Shown here: piece after piece, positions 51,230 through 61,137 of the stretch
Layout of the letters: the number at the start of each line of letters is the position of its first letter
How positions within the stretch are numbered: position 1 is the first letter of the stretch
Assembly: GCF_007991335.1 (NCBI RefSeq)
Contig: NZ_BJYD01000004.1
Location: forward strand, 218,196-282,195
Source: Halobacillus faecis
Lineage (GTDB): Bacteria > Bacillota > Bacilli > Bacillales > Halobacillaceae
Length of the DNA: 64,000 nucleotides
Direction of reading: 5' to 3'
Notes under the pieces: generated by a model
What the model saw: only the letters and a program-made list of their open reading frames with translations
Databases searched by the model: none
What the model was told of the DNA's origin: nothing
Program-made: the position numbers and the translations under genes

Positions 51230-52651
51230 ATGAGTACTGTTTTTTATTTCGAGGATATTCATAAGATACTTTCAAAAAAACAGACGAAGAATGGTTTATC
51301 GCATGACACTGGAAATGTGAAAGATGCATTTCCTTTTACTTCATCTAAATTAACAAGAGTTTTTAATGAAAGCATTAATGAAATTATTGGTGAGTTAGTG
51401 AGAATAACTAATAACTTCAAAGAACCTACGTTCACTGATGAGAGTGATTTTACGTATTCTGACTACCCCTTAATTAACAATGTTGTGGACAATGTAGAAT
51501 TTAGAGATGATGAAAACCATGAAGTATTAGCTGGTTTTTTAGAAGATTTCCTATTTAAAAATAACTCAGAGTTAAAACCGTTACATTTATACCTCTTTAA
51601 TTATATAACGCTACTTGAAGAAAAGAAGGGGGATAAAAAGGAGAAAGAGAAGTATTCGCGATTTATTTATGATCTTTTATTCGACAACAATGAGCAAATA
51701 TCCTCTCTGTTTTCTTCAAAAGAGACAAATAATTTGCTAACAGAATTAATAATATCTTCTTTACCAGAGCTTGAGAGTAAAGGCAATAACCAACAAAATA
51801 AAGAACCAAAATATTCAAATACTCTTCCCTTGTTAAAGGAATTATTTATTGAGGACTTTCTTTACCTTAGTAAACAAAAAGATTATTTTATTAAACATTT
51901 CTTTAATATCGTCCATTTTTACACCTTTCAATATGTATTACAGTTTCTTAGGAAGTCTCAAAAGTTTGGTAATGAATCTTTGCAAAAACTGGATTCCTTT
52001 TATTTTACTTTTGATTGGGAAACAGGAATCGGAGGATATAGACAAGCTGTTGAAGACTATAGGATGATTAAAAATAATGCTCACAATTTATTTGTGCATA
52101 TCCATTGCCTGTCACATTTAAGCCAATCGAAAGAAGATCGAAGCGATTTGAAAACTTATAAAGCAATTATTGAAACTCTTCAAGAATTATCAAGCAGCGA
52201 GCAGCTCGAAGAAAAACAAAAGCTAATTGATTGGATAAAAGAATATTCAAATTTAGCGGGCCAAGAAGTACCTAATACGGTAAATGAGGACTCAACTTTT
52301 TCTGATCTCTTTAAAGCTCTCTTCTCACAACTTCAAGAGGGTATGAGTAAAGAGGTGTGTTTGAAATACGGGAAAAATATCGATAATTTAGGGAAAAGCA
52401 AATTTTTGAAGGCTAGAGGTAAGCATGGATATATTTTATCGCTTAAACAAGATGATTTTCTTATGCTCAGTGCAGTAGCAGTCAAAAATGAAAAGATCTC
52501 ATTAAAGGAATTTTTTATCGAGTTGGAAAGAAGAGGGATGGCCTTCGATCAGTACAGTAAAAAAGAAGCCATACATCTTCTCGAGCAACAGAATTATATA
52601 GAAAAGAAGAGTGATAGTGGTGATGCACAATATGTCAAACCTATTTTTTAA
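51230..52651 (+). CDS. dptG: DNA phosphorothioation-dependent restriction protein DptG
   Basis: A 473-residue helical protein matching DptG in size and position between DptF and DptH. It has no nuclease or helicase motif that I can see, and contains charged helices and Lys/Glu-rich linkers (EEKKGDKKEKEK near residue 135). Its C-terminal segment (SLKEFFIELERRGM, then AIHLLEQQNYIEKK) looks like a winged helix. It is one part of the three-gene restriction unit; its biochemical role is not known. AAGGTGG precedes the ATG. Confidence 0.82.
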   Translation: MSTVFYFEDIHKILSKKQTKNGLSHDTGNVKDAFPFTSSKLTRVFNESINEIIGELVRITNNFKEPTFTDESDFTYSDYPLINNVVDNVEFRDDENHEVLAGFLEDFLFKNNSELKPLHLYLFNYITLLEEKKGDKKEKEKYSRFIYDLLFDNNEQISSLFSSKETNNLLTELIISSLPELESKGNNQQNKEPKYSNTLPLLKELFIEDFLYLSKQKDYFIKHFFNIVHFYTFQYVLQFLRKSQKFGNESLQKLDSFYFTFDWETGIGGYRQAVEDYRMIKNNAHNLFVHIHCLSHLSQSKEDRSDLKTYKAIIETLQELSSSEQLEEKQKLIDWIKEYSNLAGQEVPNTVNEDSTFSDLFKALFSQLQEGMSKEVCLKYGKNIDNLGKSKFLKARGKHGYILSLKQDDFLMLSAVAVKNEKISLKEFFIELERRGMAFDQYSKKEAIHLLEQQNYIEKKSDSGDAQYVKPIF

Positions 52652-55600
52652 ATTTATTTCAAATTTAATATATGAATACTTTTCACAATCTAAACCTTTA
52701 CAAGGGGAGAGGTATTATTTAATTTTAAATAATAATGAGGATGTTGAGGAATTTACTACGTCATTAGATGAGTCGTTAAATCCTGCTTCATTTTCATATC
52801 GTTTAGAAAATGGTGAAGATTTTATAACAAGGCAATTTTGTTATGATCAAGGCGCAGACTTAGTAGTAGCCAATACAAGTAAAAACATTACCAATGATTT
52901 TCTTGTAACATTAAGGAATCGTGTCGGGGACCAAGTTGATGAGTGGAATGGGAAAGCCCTTCTAAGTATTATTTCTGATGACTTAGATTCAATCAGTGGC
53001 GGAAGTATATCACTTCAGAGCGAGGGAATGCCTCTGCATCCCAAAGAATTATCTTTGAGTATCCGAAAAAAAATTCAAGAGGAAGTTCAATCTTCTACTG
53101 ACCGCATTATATTAAATAACTATTTAAGTCAAATAGATCACGATCGTTTAATGCAATTTACTACATTTTATGATTACAAAGAAGTGATAGAGATTCTTCA
53201 TAAAGGCCACCTTTCTAGTGATGACTTTAAAAACCTTGGGATGTTTAAGGATGAACAATTGGATACCTATAAGGGTTCAAATCTTGAGGAGAGATTACAA
53301 AAAAACAAAGAACTCTATTCAAAATTAGAGAAGTTAAATGAACTAAATCAGGATGACAGTGAGTATGAAAAATTATTTTTGGATAAAGACATTTCTGCAT
53401 TAAAAAAAGATAACTGGAAAGAATTGGATTTTAAACTAGTTTTTCAATCTAACAAAAAAAGGTCGGAATCGAATAAAAGAACGAAGGTAGAGTTTGATAA
53501 AGTAAGAATTCCTTCCAATGTTCGTTGCGAGTACTTTATACGACCATTAGGTGATAAAGGGGCAGCGAAAAGAAAATATCAAATGTTGGTCTATACGGAT
53601 GAACCTGAAATGCTAAGTTTCTCTATAAATATCAATGTAAGTAATAGTGAAAAAGATAGTTTACAGCAAGAGTTTTTAAGACATTATGGCAGTGGAGAAG
53701 TGAAAGTTAGAAAAAGGACCATCGATGTTACATTGGATAAAAGTGACCTTGAGGCTAGTTTTCAACGTCTCGTTTATAAACATGATAACAAAGCTTCCTT
53801 AGGTGCAGAATTTAATATTTGCATCTTGCCTTTCAGAGAAAAGATCTTTTCGGAGTATCACACTTCTTTTGAAATTAACTATAAAGACAGACTTATAAAA
53901 CTACCATTTGATAGTAACGAAATCACTTTAGGGGTAGAGCCTAAGATCTCACAAAGAATTTCTGAGGAGCAAGATATCCTTGAGGTTGAAGACCCAGAAG
54001 GGGCAGCCTATGAAGTACCTGAAGAAGTTATTGATAGGGAAGAAAGAGTGTTGTACACGGTTCTATATAAGAATGTTAAAACGCTTTTGGAGTTGGCAGG
54101 TGAAAAACCTGAAACAACACCTATTAAAGCAAACCGTCTTGCAAAATTAAAAAGAGAAACTCAAGCAAGCTTCACTTTGAAGGGGAGTAAAATTACAAGT
54201 ACACAGGCCCACGAGTATTATATTTATTCTGAATACAAGAAGTACATCGATATAGAATATGAATGGCTCTCAGAACTTTCATATTCAGGCTCCTATAACG
54301 CAGGCCAATTTTTTAGAAATGATGACATAAAATTGCCACTCGAATTAAAAGATGCCTATAATCGTTTTGTAAATAGTTTCCTAAAAAAAGCACCCTCTCT
54401 TACACATTGGGATGAAAAAATACAAACTAGGGCTAAAGAGTACGTAAAAGCCTATATTAACGCGGTAACCGAGTTTGGAACGGATCACCCCGGGGGGAAT
54501 AAGTGTAGAAATATTTTCAAGTTAGGTCTCATTTACAATTCAACTGGGGATGAGATTTGGGTCACTCCTTTCCACCCACTTAATGTTGCTTTTGAATTAA
54601 GGAAACTAAATAAATTATCTGATGAAGATATTGAAATTGGAATACTAGATCGATTAAAGCCAGATGGGTTACTCCCATTTGTGAGAGACGATGATGACCA
54701 AGTATATAATCCCGACTCTCAGCAATCCATCCCAGGATGGATGGTCTATAAAAAAGTTGACACAGCAAATGTCGTAGACGCTGATCTTTATTTAGATAAA
54801 GTAGTCAAGGATAAATTGAATCAATTTGAAGAGCATTTTTCTTATTTGTTTTTGAATCACTCTAGTGCACCAGTTAAAGTCAATGTAATTAATATTCTCA
54901 ACGATTATCAAGTGATTAGAGGACTTATCAAATGGTATTTAGAAAAGAAAAACAAGCTCTCTGTTATTAAAATGCCAAAGATCGTTGTGAATGTTTATAG
55001 AGAGAGCAAGGACGATAGTTTTTGCGAACAATTTACGGAAATGGCGAGTGTTGCGGATTTTGAGCAGACATTCGACTTAAAACTAAAAACAAAGGATCAA
55101 AATGAATCCTCCGAAGACTTACTTTCAGAACTCCATCGAAACATTGAATTTTTCGTAACTTCTCCTACAGGGACTTTTGATTATGCTCATATTTCTTTTT
55201 ACAAAATGGAAGCTCAAAAACAGTTTGCCTCCCAACCTATGGCCAATCTTGAGAGTGGAGTGTCAATGGATGGATTGTATAATACGATCCCATCTAAGAA
55301 ATTTGAAGAAGATTACCGAAGCGGGTTTGGAATTAAAGATTATTCAATAGAGAAAGATGATCTGCTTCTACAAACTGCCTTTTATTCTAATGAGCTTGCT
55401 GCAAACATGGTTAATCATGCAAGCAATACCTATATGAAGGGCGAAGGCCTTGTGGCTCGTACAACATTAGATGATCTTAATGTGATCAATAACGTACTCG
55501 ATTCTTCTAATTGGGTCACGTTTGTAGACCCTGGAGTAGAATTAGATTTCTTTGAAAGCACAATAGACAACTTATTGGTGATCCATTACAATGACCAATA

Positions 55601-56591
55601 TTCTTCATCTAGTCGTTATGATGCAGTTACAGTAACAAGCCGCTCTAACCAATACTATGAAGTTATAAAAGAATTTTTTGATTCTTTACTGCTTTCCACT
55701 GACCAAAACCCTAAAACTGTGGAAAGAACAATTTCTGCATTTAACACAATAAATGGAGAGTGGCTTTTAAAGATTTTAGGTACACGAGGTTATTATACTG
55801 AGGAAAAATTAAGTATTATTGCCGCCATAAAAGCTTCATTGGCATATTTTAATCATAATAAAATTACTTGGGTACCCATTTCGTTGGAGGAAGTCCTGAG
55901 GGTTGCCGGTGCTGTTAATTTAAGTAGATCAACGGGGATTTTCACCGCAAAAAACTTAGGTGTTACGGGAAAGCATAGCGATGATGTTCTATTGATAGGG
56001 CTGGAAGAAAATGAAGGGTTGAAAGTCCATCTTTATCCAATAGAAGTTAAGATAGGTAATAATGAGAGTAACGTTATTAATAAAGCTAAAGAACAAGTAG
56101 CGAAAACCAGTAATTTATTGGAAGCGCAAACGATTGAAAAAGATCAACCATTCATGAAAGAGTTTTATCGTAATTTCTTTGTACAACTATTCACATCCAA
56201 TGCGAAGAGAATTTGTCAAACAGGCTTTTTTAAGTCTAAGGATTATCACTTATCTAATACTACAATGGAAGCACTTAAAAAAGGGCAATACGAATTTGTA
56301 GATTATTTAAATCGGTATATAGGAAAAGGAGCTATATTCTCTTATAAAAAGAGTGTGTATATGCGTTCTAATGAACTTGTTGATGATGTTTTACTCATTG
56401 AAATGCCTAAAGAGGATGATCTAAAGCCATGTATAATAAATGAGGTTTCAGAGTTAGAAACGTGGTTAACAAATGAGAATAGTGACTTTAATCCTGAGAC
56501 TATCTTAAAATATTGTTATCAACCTGAAGGCGTTGAAAACCCACAGACTACTTCTACTAAAGAGAAAATTATGAAGTTGTTAAATGATTAG
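52632..56591 (+). CDS. dptH: DNA phosphorothioation-dependent restriction protein DptH
   Basis: A 1319-residue protein, the largest of the restriction unit. Near the C-terminus it has D1117-D1118 (DDVLLIGL) and E1138-V-K1140 (PIEVKIG), a PD-(D/E)XK-like nuclease pattern. I see no clear Walker A. The start is uncertain: ATG at 52632, seven bases behind GGTGAT, is preferred over 52623 and 52611. It overlaps dptG by about 20 bases. The gene ends in a strong terminator, the right edge of the island. Confidence 0.85.
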   Translation: MSNLFFKFISNLIYEYFSQSKPLQGERYYLILNNNEDVEEFTTSLDESLNPASFSYRLENGEDFITRQFCYDQGADLVVANTSKNITNDFLVTLRNRVGDQVDEWNGKALLSIISDDLDSISGGSISLQSEGMPLHPKELSLSIRKKIQEEVQSSTDRIILNNYLSQIDHDRLMQFTTFYDYKEVIEILHKGHLSSDDFKNLGMFKDEQLDTYKGSNLEERLQKNKELYSKLEKLNELNQDDSEYEKLFLDKDISALKKDNWKELDFKLVFQSNKKRSESNKRTKVEFDKVRIPSNVRCEYFIRPLGDKGAAKRKYQMLVYTDEPEMLSFSININVSNSEKDSLQQEFLRHYGSGEVKVRKRTIDVTLDKSDLEASFQRLVYKHDNKASLGAEFNICILPFREKIFSEYHTSFEINYKDRLIKLPFDSNEITLGVEPKISQRISEEQDILEVEDPEGAAYEVPEEVIDREERVLYTVLYKNVKTLLELAGEKPETTPIKANRLAKLKRETQASFTLKGSKITSTQAHEYYIYSEYKKYIDIEYEWLSELSYSGSYNAGQFFRNDDIKLPLELKDAYNRFVNSFLKKAPSLTHWDEKIQTRAKEYVKAYINAVTEFGTDHPGGNKCRNIFKLGLIYNSTGDEIWVTPFHPLNVAFELRKLNKLSDEDIEIGILDRLKPDGLLPFVRDDDDQVYNPDSQQSIPGWMVYKKVDTANVVDADLYLDKVVKDKLNQFEEHFSYLFLNHSSAPVKVNVINILNDYQVIRGLIKWYLEKKNKLSVIKMPKIVVNVYRESKDDSFCEQFTEMASVADFEQTFDLKLKTKDQNESSEDLLSELHRNIEFFVTSPTGTFDYAHISFYKMEAQKQFASQPMANLESGVSMDGLYNTIPSKKFEEDYRSGFGIKDYSIEKDDLLLQTAFYSNELAANMVNHASNTYMKGEGLVARTTLDDLNVINNVLDSSNWVTFVDPGVELDFFESTIDNLLVIHYNDQYSSSSRYDAVTVTSRSNQYYEVIKEFFDSLLLSTDQNPKTVERTISAFNTINGEWLLKILGTRGYYTEEKLSIIAAIKASLAYFNHNKITWVPISLEEVLRVAGAVNLSRSTGIFTAKNLGVTGKHSDDVLLIGLEENEGLKVHLYPIEVKIGNNESNVINKAKEQVAKTSNLLEAQTIEKDQPFMKEFYRNFFVQLFTSNAKRICQTGFFKSKDYHLSNTTMEALKKGQYEFVDYLNRYIGKGAIFSYKKSVYMRSNELVDDVLLIEMPKEDDLKPCIINEVSELETWLTNENSDFNPETILKYCYQPEGVENPQTTSTKEKIMKLLND

Positions 56592-56594
56592 TAC

Positions 56595-56624
56595 AAAAGC
56601 CACTAGCTTAAGCTAGTGGCTTTT
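56595..56624 (+). terminator. Terminator at the right edge of the Dnd island
   Basis: AAAAGCCACTAGCTT is exactly palindromic with AAGCTAGTGGCTTTT, immediately after dptH. Confidence 0.93.
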
Positions 56625-56810
56625 ATTGCTGTGAAAGGTTAAAGGAATTTCGACCTCTTCGCTCAGCTGGAAGAGGGATGTTCCTTGTTCCTTCATTGTT
56701 CGGGAGGTCTCCACATCCACAGGCCACACCATAGATTTAAGTATTCAGTTAGAATTGTTTAATCTAACGATACTTGACAATTAAATGTAAGTGGTAATGT
56801 ACTATTTTTA

Positions 56811-56930
56811 ACCGGTATCCCCATGTAACATAGTGGAAGAAACTCTGCTCCTATATCGATCTATCAATAATGAGTGGGTATCGACATCCAGCATATCAGC
56901 GAGTCTTTCTATGGTAATTAATGAGGGGTT
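56811..56930 (-). pseudogene. XRE-type repressor remnant (HTH C-terminal part)
   Basis: A 40-codon open stretch without start codon reads PSLITIERLADMLDVDTHSLL, the last helices of an XRE/Cro-type HTH domain. The N-terminal HTH helices and any effector domain are missing. Confidence 0.55.
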
Positions 56931-56987
56931 TCAGTCCTCGTATGTATGGGGCTAGAGTGGAAGAAGTGAGAGATATCTAACGGAAAT

Positions 56988-57019
56988 AAATACCTCTTGG
57001 TCCAAAGAGGTATTTTCTT
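56988..57019. terminator. Terminator-like hairpin
   Basis: AAATACCTCTT pairs with AAGAGGTATTT, then TCTTCTG on the plus strand. No gene ends directly here. Confidence 0.6.
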
Positions 57020-57372
57020 CTGTTATGATTTATTCAGCCGTTAAATTAATGAATATGATAATTTCTGCTTAGATTGGGTGTGCATTTTTATATTCGGTTG
57101 CCTCAATGTTTTCTGCAAAACTTGCGAATGTTATATGTCCGAACGTAACGATAAGAGCAAGTTCATTTGAGTTAGGTACTCCAAGCTTATCAAATTAGAC
57201 CGTGGATGTCTTTTTTGGTATATGTCTTGAAAAAGTGAAATTATCTTTTTTTTTGCTCATAATTTACTGAATTTACTAAATTAGAAGGAATAGATGCTTT
57301 TTACATTGAAGTATGAAAGTCATGCATCTTTTTATTATTAGTAAATATATTCCAAGGAAGGATGATGCAAAT

Positions 57373-58316
57373 ATGAGTGGAACATTTAGAATTACAGACT
57401 TCTTTGATCCTCATGCAGTAAGTGTAAGTGAATTCTTTGGTAGAGGTGAAAATAAAAAATTATTTATCCCTGATCACCAAAGGAATTACCTCAATTAGAA
57501 AGCGAAGCTGAATGGTATACGAGAATCAACTCTATTGGATCACAATTTTGGAGTAATGAAATATCAGAGAAACTGCAAGTGTTTAAAAAGCTAGACATTA
57601 CACACCATATTCCTTTACTGCTTACAGGGGCTATAAGATATGGAGAAGGTGATCATGATTCATTTGAAAGGTTGCTAGATTCTCTGATATCATTTTGTTT
57701 CCGGTATTTTACTATTGGAAATAGAACTGTAGCTGACCTCGAAAAACAAATTGGATTAATGTCTAAATATCTACGTAATCCTTTACCTCTAGAGGATATA
57801 AGCGAAAATGATGAGGAAGTAAAGACGATTCAAAATTTGCAAGATGTGATTGACTATATGTGTCGACTCACTCCGGATTTAACTTTTGTTAATAATTTTG
57901 AATTATTTTCTACCAGAAATAATACTCTCGGATTTTATATCTTAAATGAACTTGAAAAGCAAAAAAGGAGCGGGGTAAGGCCATTAAACCATGGACCTAA
58001 TCAGCATATTGAACATATAATGCCAAAAAGGCCATCTAAAGCACAAAATAGAATGAATGAATGGAGTAGTGTTCGTAATTCTGAGGATTATAACGAATTT
58101 AAGTATAGGGTTGGAAATTTATTGATAATAGAGAGAGAATTGAACCAAAGAGCGAAAAATTATGATTTTAGTACAAAAAAAGAGGTTTACGAGGAATCAG
58201 GTTTGTACTATCCATCAGAAATTATCAATTTAGATGAATGGGATTTCCAGTCTATCGAGAAGAGACAAAAACAAATGGCTCAAGATGCATTGCAAGTTTG
58301 TAACTATTCGGAGTGA
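57373..58316 (+). pseudogene. GmrSD-type (DUF262/DUF1524) type IV restriction gene, frameshifted and internally deleted
   Basis: The first 41 codons (57373-57498) read like the start of a DUF262 protein (LFIPDHQRNYLN, where functional members have IPxYQRxYxW), then meet a stop. Another frame continues from about 57488 with a C-terminal half: INSIGSQFW, then a DUF1524-like HNH pattern near HIEHIMPKR and YRVGNLLII. The central catalytic region and several hundred bases are missing, and the two parts are out of frame. Intact GmrSD cuts DNA with modified bases. AAGGAAGG precedes the first ATG. Confidence 0.75.
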
Positions 58317-59110
58317 TAAGTCTGGGTTTTGAAAAATTCAATACAGCTATGGGTCCCCTCCCATTGCGTAAAAGAAATTATATTAAATGAGGGGGAAGAA
58401 TGTCCGCATAATATGTTTCATCACTTGTGTATTATTGACCTCAGTTACAATTGCTCAAAGTTACCAGCCATTTTCTTATAGTTTTTAGGAATGTTTTGAC
58501 AATTATATTTAAAAAGGCTTCTGATGCTCAAGGAACTTATGAAGCAGAGATGGAGCTCAACAGGCACGGGATCACAGAGGAGGAGCACAACCAGTTCACT
58601 CCTTCTCCGGTGGCTTATGCATACGCGTCCCATAAGTACCGTGGCGCCTATCATGGGAATTTGGGAGAAATGATCGCCATAATTCTTCCGTGCTGTTGGC
58701 TTTATTATTAAGTCAGGGACCACTTGGAAGATCATCAGCCAAAGGAGCAGATTTATCAGGAAATGATCGGATGAAGGTGTCTAACCCCAACCGTGCTAAA
58801 GTGTTTACGTTTTAGGGGTCAAGTATTTATATTAAAAGGAATGGGAATTTTCCCTTGGTTAACATAATTTCAAAATCGTCAGCTTTATGGATGGTATTAA
58901 TTTGCTGGGGTCATTCTCATACATATAGTAGTATGATAGATCTGAAATTCCCATTTAAAACCCGTCCTTTTTAAGTAAAAAATCGTCTAACTTAAAGGAT
59001 AAGAAATTTCACTAAATTTAGGAATCCCAATCATAATTAATATATACCGTTTTACGGGTTTCCATTGTTTGGTGTTTTTATACTATATTAACTTTTTAGG
59101 GGCGACTTTT
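58317..59110. other. Stretch without clear gene; possible fragments
   Basis: Contains one unclear frame (58451-58711) and a sequence at about 58778-58805 similar to one near 27702 (TAACCCCAAC, GCTAAAGTGTT). Otherwise I see only AT-rich sequence and the promoter area of the lipoprotein gene. Confidence 0.45.
58451..58711 (+). pseudogene. Gene fragment of unknown family
   Basis: A frame of 86 codons whose second half (EAEMELNRHGITEEEHNQF, then YAYASHKYRGAYHGNLGEM) has the codon use and composition of a coding region, while the first half does not. No ribosome site is seen. It is probably the middle of a decayed gene whose family I do not recognise. Confidence 0.35.
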
Positions 59111-60013
59111 ATGAAAACTAAAAACGTACTCACAACGGCGGCTTTGGTGTCAACCTTATTTATAACGGCATGTGCCACGAACGAAGAATCTAATATAGAA
59201 ACCGAAACGGTTGAAGCGTCTGAAATAGAAAAAGTCGATCCTAAACCCGACGAAAAGATTTACGATAAGGACGGCGAGGTAATGGCAGAAGTGTCAGCTG
59301 ATGAACTTTATTTTGCAGACGGCGAAGTGATTGCGGGAATGGAAACTAAAAAGCCCGCAGGTTCAGGAGATTATAAAAGTAAGAAAGACCCCCGTTTGAT
59401 GATCCCTGCAGGATATGAAAAGTTCACCGAAACTTTTGAGACTTTCGAACTTCCTGAAGAACGTAGGTTGTCGGCGGAAGAAGCAGAAGAGTTGCTTGGT
59501 GTCAAAGAAATGGAACACTTCCCGATCATTGCGTATGATAACGGAATGATTTTTTACGACGGTTATTTAAATAGAATGAAGTCACAAGTTTGGTTGAATG
59601 ACGAAAGGCCATATCCGTTTGGAACACAATCGTTGGGTTTATTTATAACAATTGTTGAAACGTCGGTTTCTGATATTCAAATTCCGTGGGAAGGTCGTGG
59701 ATTTAAAGAAAAGCCATTGGAAGAGTTTTCGAAAATGGAACGTGAATATTTCGTGAACAGTCACGGCTTTAATTTGATGCAACAAAAGAACATGTATTTG
59801 AATCATCAGTTCCGCCAATTCGAAACGTATTTCAGCGAAAATGGGAACGACGATCTTGCGGCATGGACGACCAAAACCGTTGACCTGATGGAACATGCTG
59901 ACACGCTTAGTCGTTCTGATTGGGAAGAAGCTTACACATATTATTACGAAGCGGTTCAACGTATTTTCGCCATGGATCAAAGTATTCCGAAACAAGATAT
60001 TAGTGAAGAATGA
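59111..60013 (+). CDS. Lipoprotein, unknown
   Basis: A 300-residue protein with a signal sequence and lipobox ITAC. The mature part has an acidic start (ESNIETETVEASEIEK) and a domain without obvious catalytic motifs; it contains the related strings ELYFADGEVIAG and DKDGEVMAEV. It follows a long decayed stretch and has a weak GGGGCG ribosome site. No family was recognised, and its origin may be horizontal. Confidence 0.65.
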   Translation: MKTKNVLTTAALVSTLFITACATNEESNIETETVEASEIEKVDPKPDEKIYDKDGEVMAEVSADELYFADGEVIAGMETKKPAGSGDYKSKKDPRLMIPAGYEKFTETFETFELPEERRLSAEEAEELLGVKEMEHFPIIAYDNGMIFYDGYLNRMKSQVWLNDERPYPFGTQSLGLFITIVETSVSDIQIPWEGRGFKEKPLEEFSKMEREYFVNSHGFNLMQQKNMYLNHQFRQFETYFSENGNDDLAAWTTKTVDLMEHADTLSRSDWEEAYTYYYEAVQRIFAMDQSIPKQDISEE

Positions 60014-60234
60014 TTAAGTAAAGAAAAATATTATGGAAGAATTGAACGGAATGAGAATTTGGCGAGGCGTTGACAATAGTTGAAATCAGGTAATGACAAT
60101 AGATGATGGTCTTCTTACTTACATAGATAAAAATGAATGATAGTATGTGAACCTTTGATATAATATTAGAATAAGTACCGAATTATAAAAAATGTTTAGA
60201 AATGTAGAAATGAAAAATAAGGGAGAAGAGTCTG

Positions 60235-60555
60235 ATGGAAAACATTCGTAGTATTTTTACTAAAAACAATTTCAATCTTACAAAGCAAACAAGTAAAGCA
60301 GATGAATTTGAAAATAAAGACACGAGCGAAGTGATCTACCTGGTACCGAATAAACAAATCAACATTATTTTAAATCCAAACATCGTGGAGAAAAAAGCCA
60401 TCTTGAGAAGTGATGGGAAACTACATAGCACAGCATTGACATTATTTCCTAAAGAACAGAATAAGGGAGCTAATCTCATTCAGTATGGTTATTCATTTAA
60501 GTTTAAAACGGAGGATGAGTTGGATTCATTTTTGGATAGTTTTAATAGGATATAA
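60235..60555 (+). CDS. Small soluble protein, unknown
   Basis: A 106-residue soluble protein (MENIRSIFTKNNF...) without cysteine or membrane segment. GGGAGAAGAG precedes the ATG, and a terminator follows. No family was recognised. Confidence 0.6.
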   Translation: MENIRSIFTKNNFNLTKQTSKADEFENKDTSEVIYLVPNKQINIILNPNIVEKKAILRSDGKLHSTALTLFPKEQNKGANLIQYGYSFKFKTEDELDSFLDSFNRI

Positions 60556-60609
60556 ACCTTTAGTTTCGTAGGATGGGAAGACTACATTTTTCGAACTCCA
60601 TAAATATAC

Positions 60610-60643
60610 AAAAAAAGTGTCTCGTTTGAGGCGCTTCTTTTTT
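60610..60643 (+). terminator. Rho-independent terminator
   Basis: AAGTGTCTC pairs (with one mismatch) with GAGGCGCTT, with TTTTTT following. Confidence 0.75.
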
Positions 60644-60722
60644 ATAGATTCAACGTCTCTTAATAAAAGATTTCGATTGGAGCTTTTTCGTCATTGTAAA
60701 TTAAGGATTTGAGGTGAGACAA

Positions 60723-60995
60723 ATGTTTCCGAATGAGGGAGGTCCTTTCTTGTTTCTCGGTTTATCTATTGCTTGTGCGCTTATCATAGCTATGATCCCT
60801 ACAACACTACCAGAGGAAGAAGATGGAGAAGGAGAAAGGGAAGATACACAATTACTAAAGAAAACGATGCACCACGCTAAAAGTTTCGTACTAGCTATAT
60901 ATTTGCTGGCCATATTAGTTTGCTTGCTGGAAATTACAGGATTTTTGCAATACATAGTCGGCGGAGAAGTCAGAAAATTGTTGGGGTTCTTATAA
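60723..60995 (+). CDS. Small two-helix membrane protein, unknown
   Basis: A 90-residue protein with two helices (about 8-27 and 56-80) around an acidic loop (EEEDGEGERED). The ATG at 60723 follows GAGGTG by six bases; a GTG at 60714 lies inside that site. No family recognised. Confidence 0.6.
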   Translation: MFPNEGGPFLFLGLSIACALIIAMIPTTLPEEEDGEGEREDTQLLKKTMHHAKSFVLAIYLLAILVCLLEITGFLQYIVGGEVRKLLGFL

Positions 60996-61137
60996 TATTA
61001 AGAATGGGGCAGATATAGCAGCCGCTCTTTTGACCCACGTTATAATTTAATTGCATGAACATCCTTTAATAGGTAAGCATGTTAAATATTCTCTATATTT
61101 TGTTACCTTAATTATAAATGAACTAAAGGAGGATTTT

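Larger units (their letters stand above)
56625..57372. other. Decayed gene stretch right of the island
   Basis: No intact gene. It holds an XRE-like remnant (56811-56930), a promoter-like TTGACA at 56774 with no gene behind it, a possible minus-strand fragment at about 56620-56735, and a terminator at 56988-57019. Otherwise nothing recognisable. Confidence 0.5.

Noticed and set aside
34671..56591. BREX, Lamassu or a Rad50/Mre11 system instead of Dnd
   Set aside because: No PglZ, BrxC or Mre11 gene is present, and DndB, DndC, DndE and DptFGH are clear; the SMC-like proteins carry the DndD FDGE motif.
56620..56735. Short minus-strand frame reading TMKEQGTSLFQLSEEVE
   Set aside because: It runs into the dptH terminator and has no recognisable family; noted only as a possible scrap.
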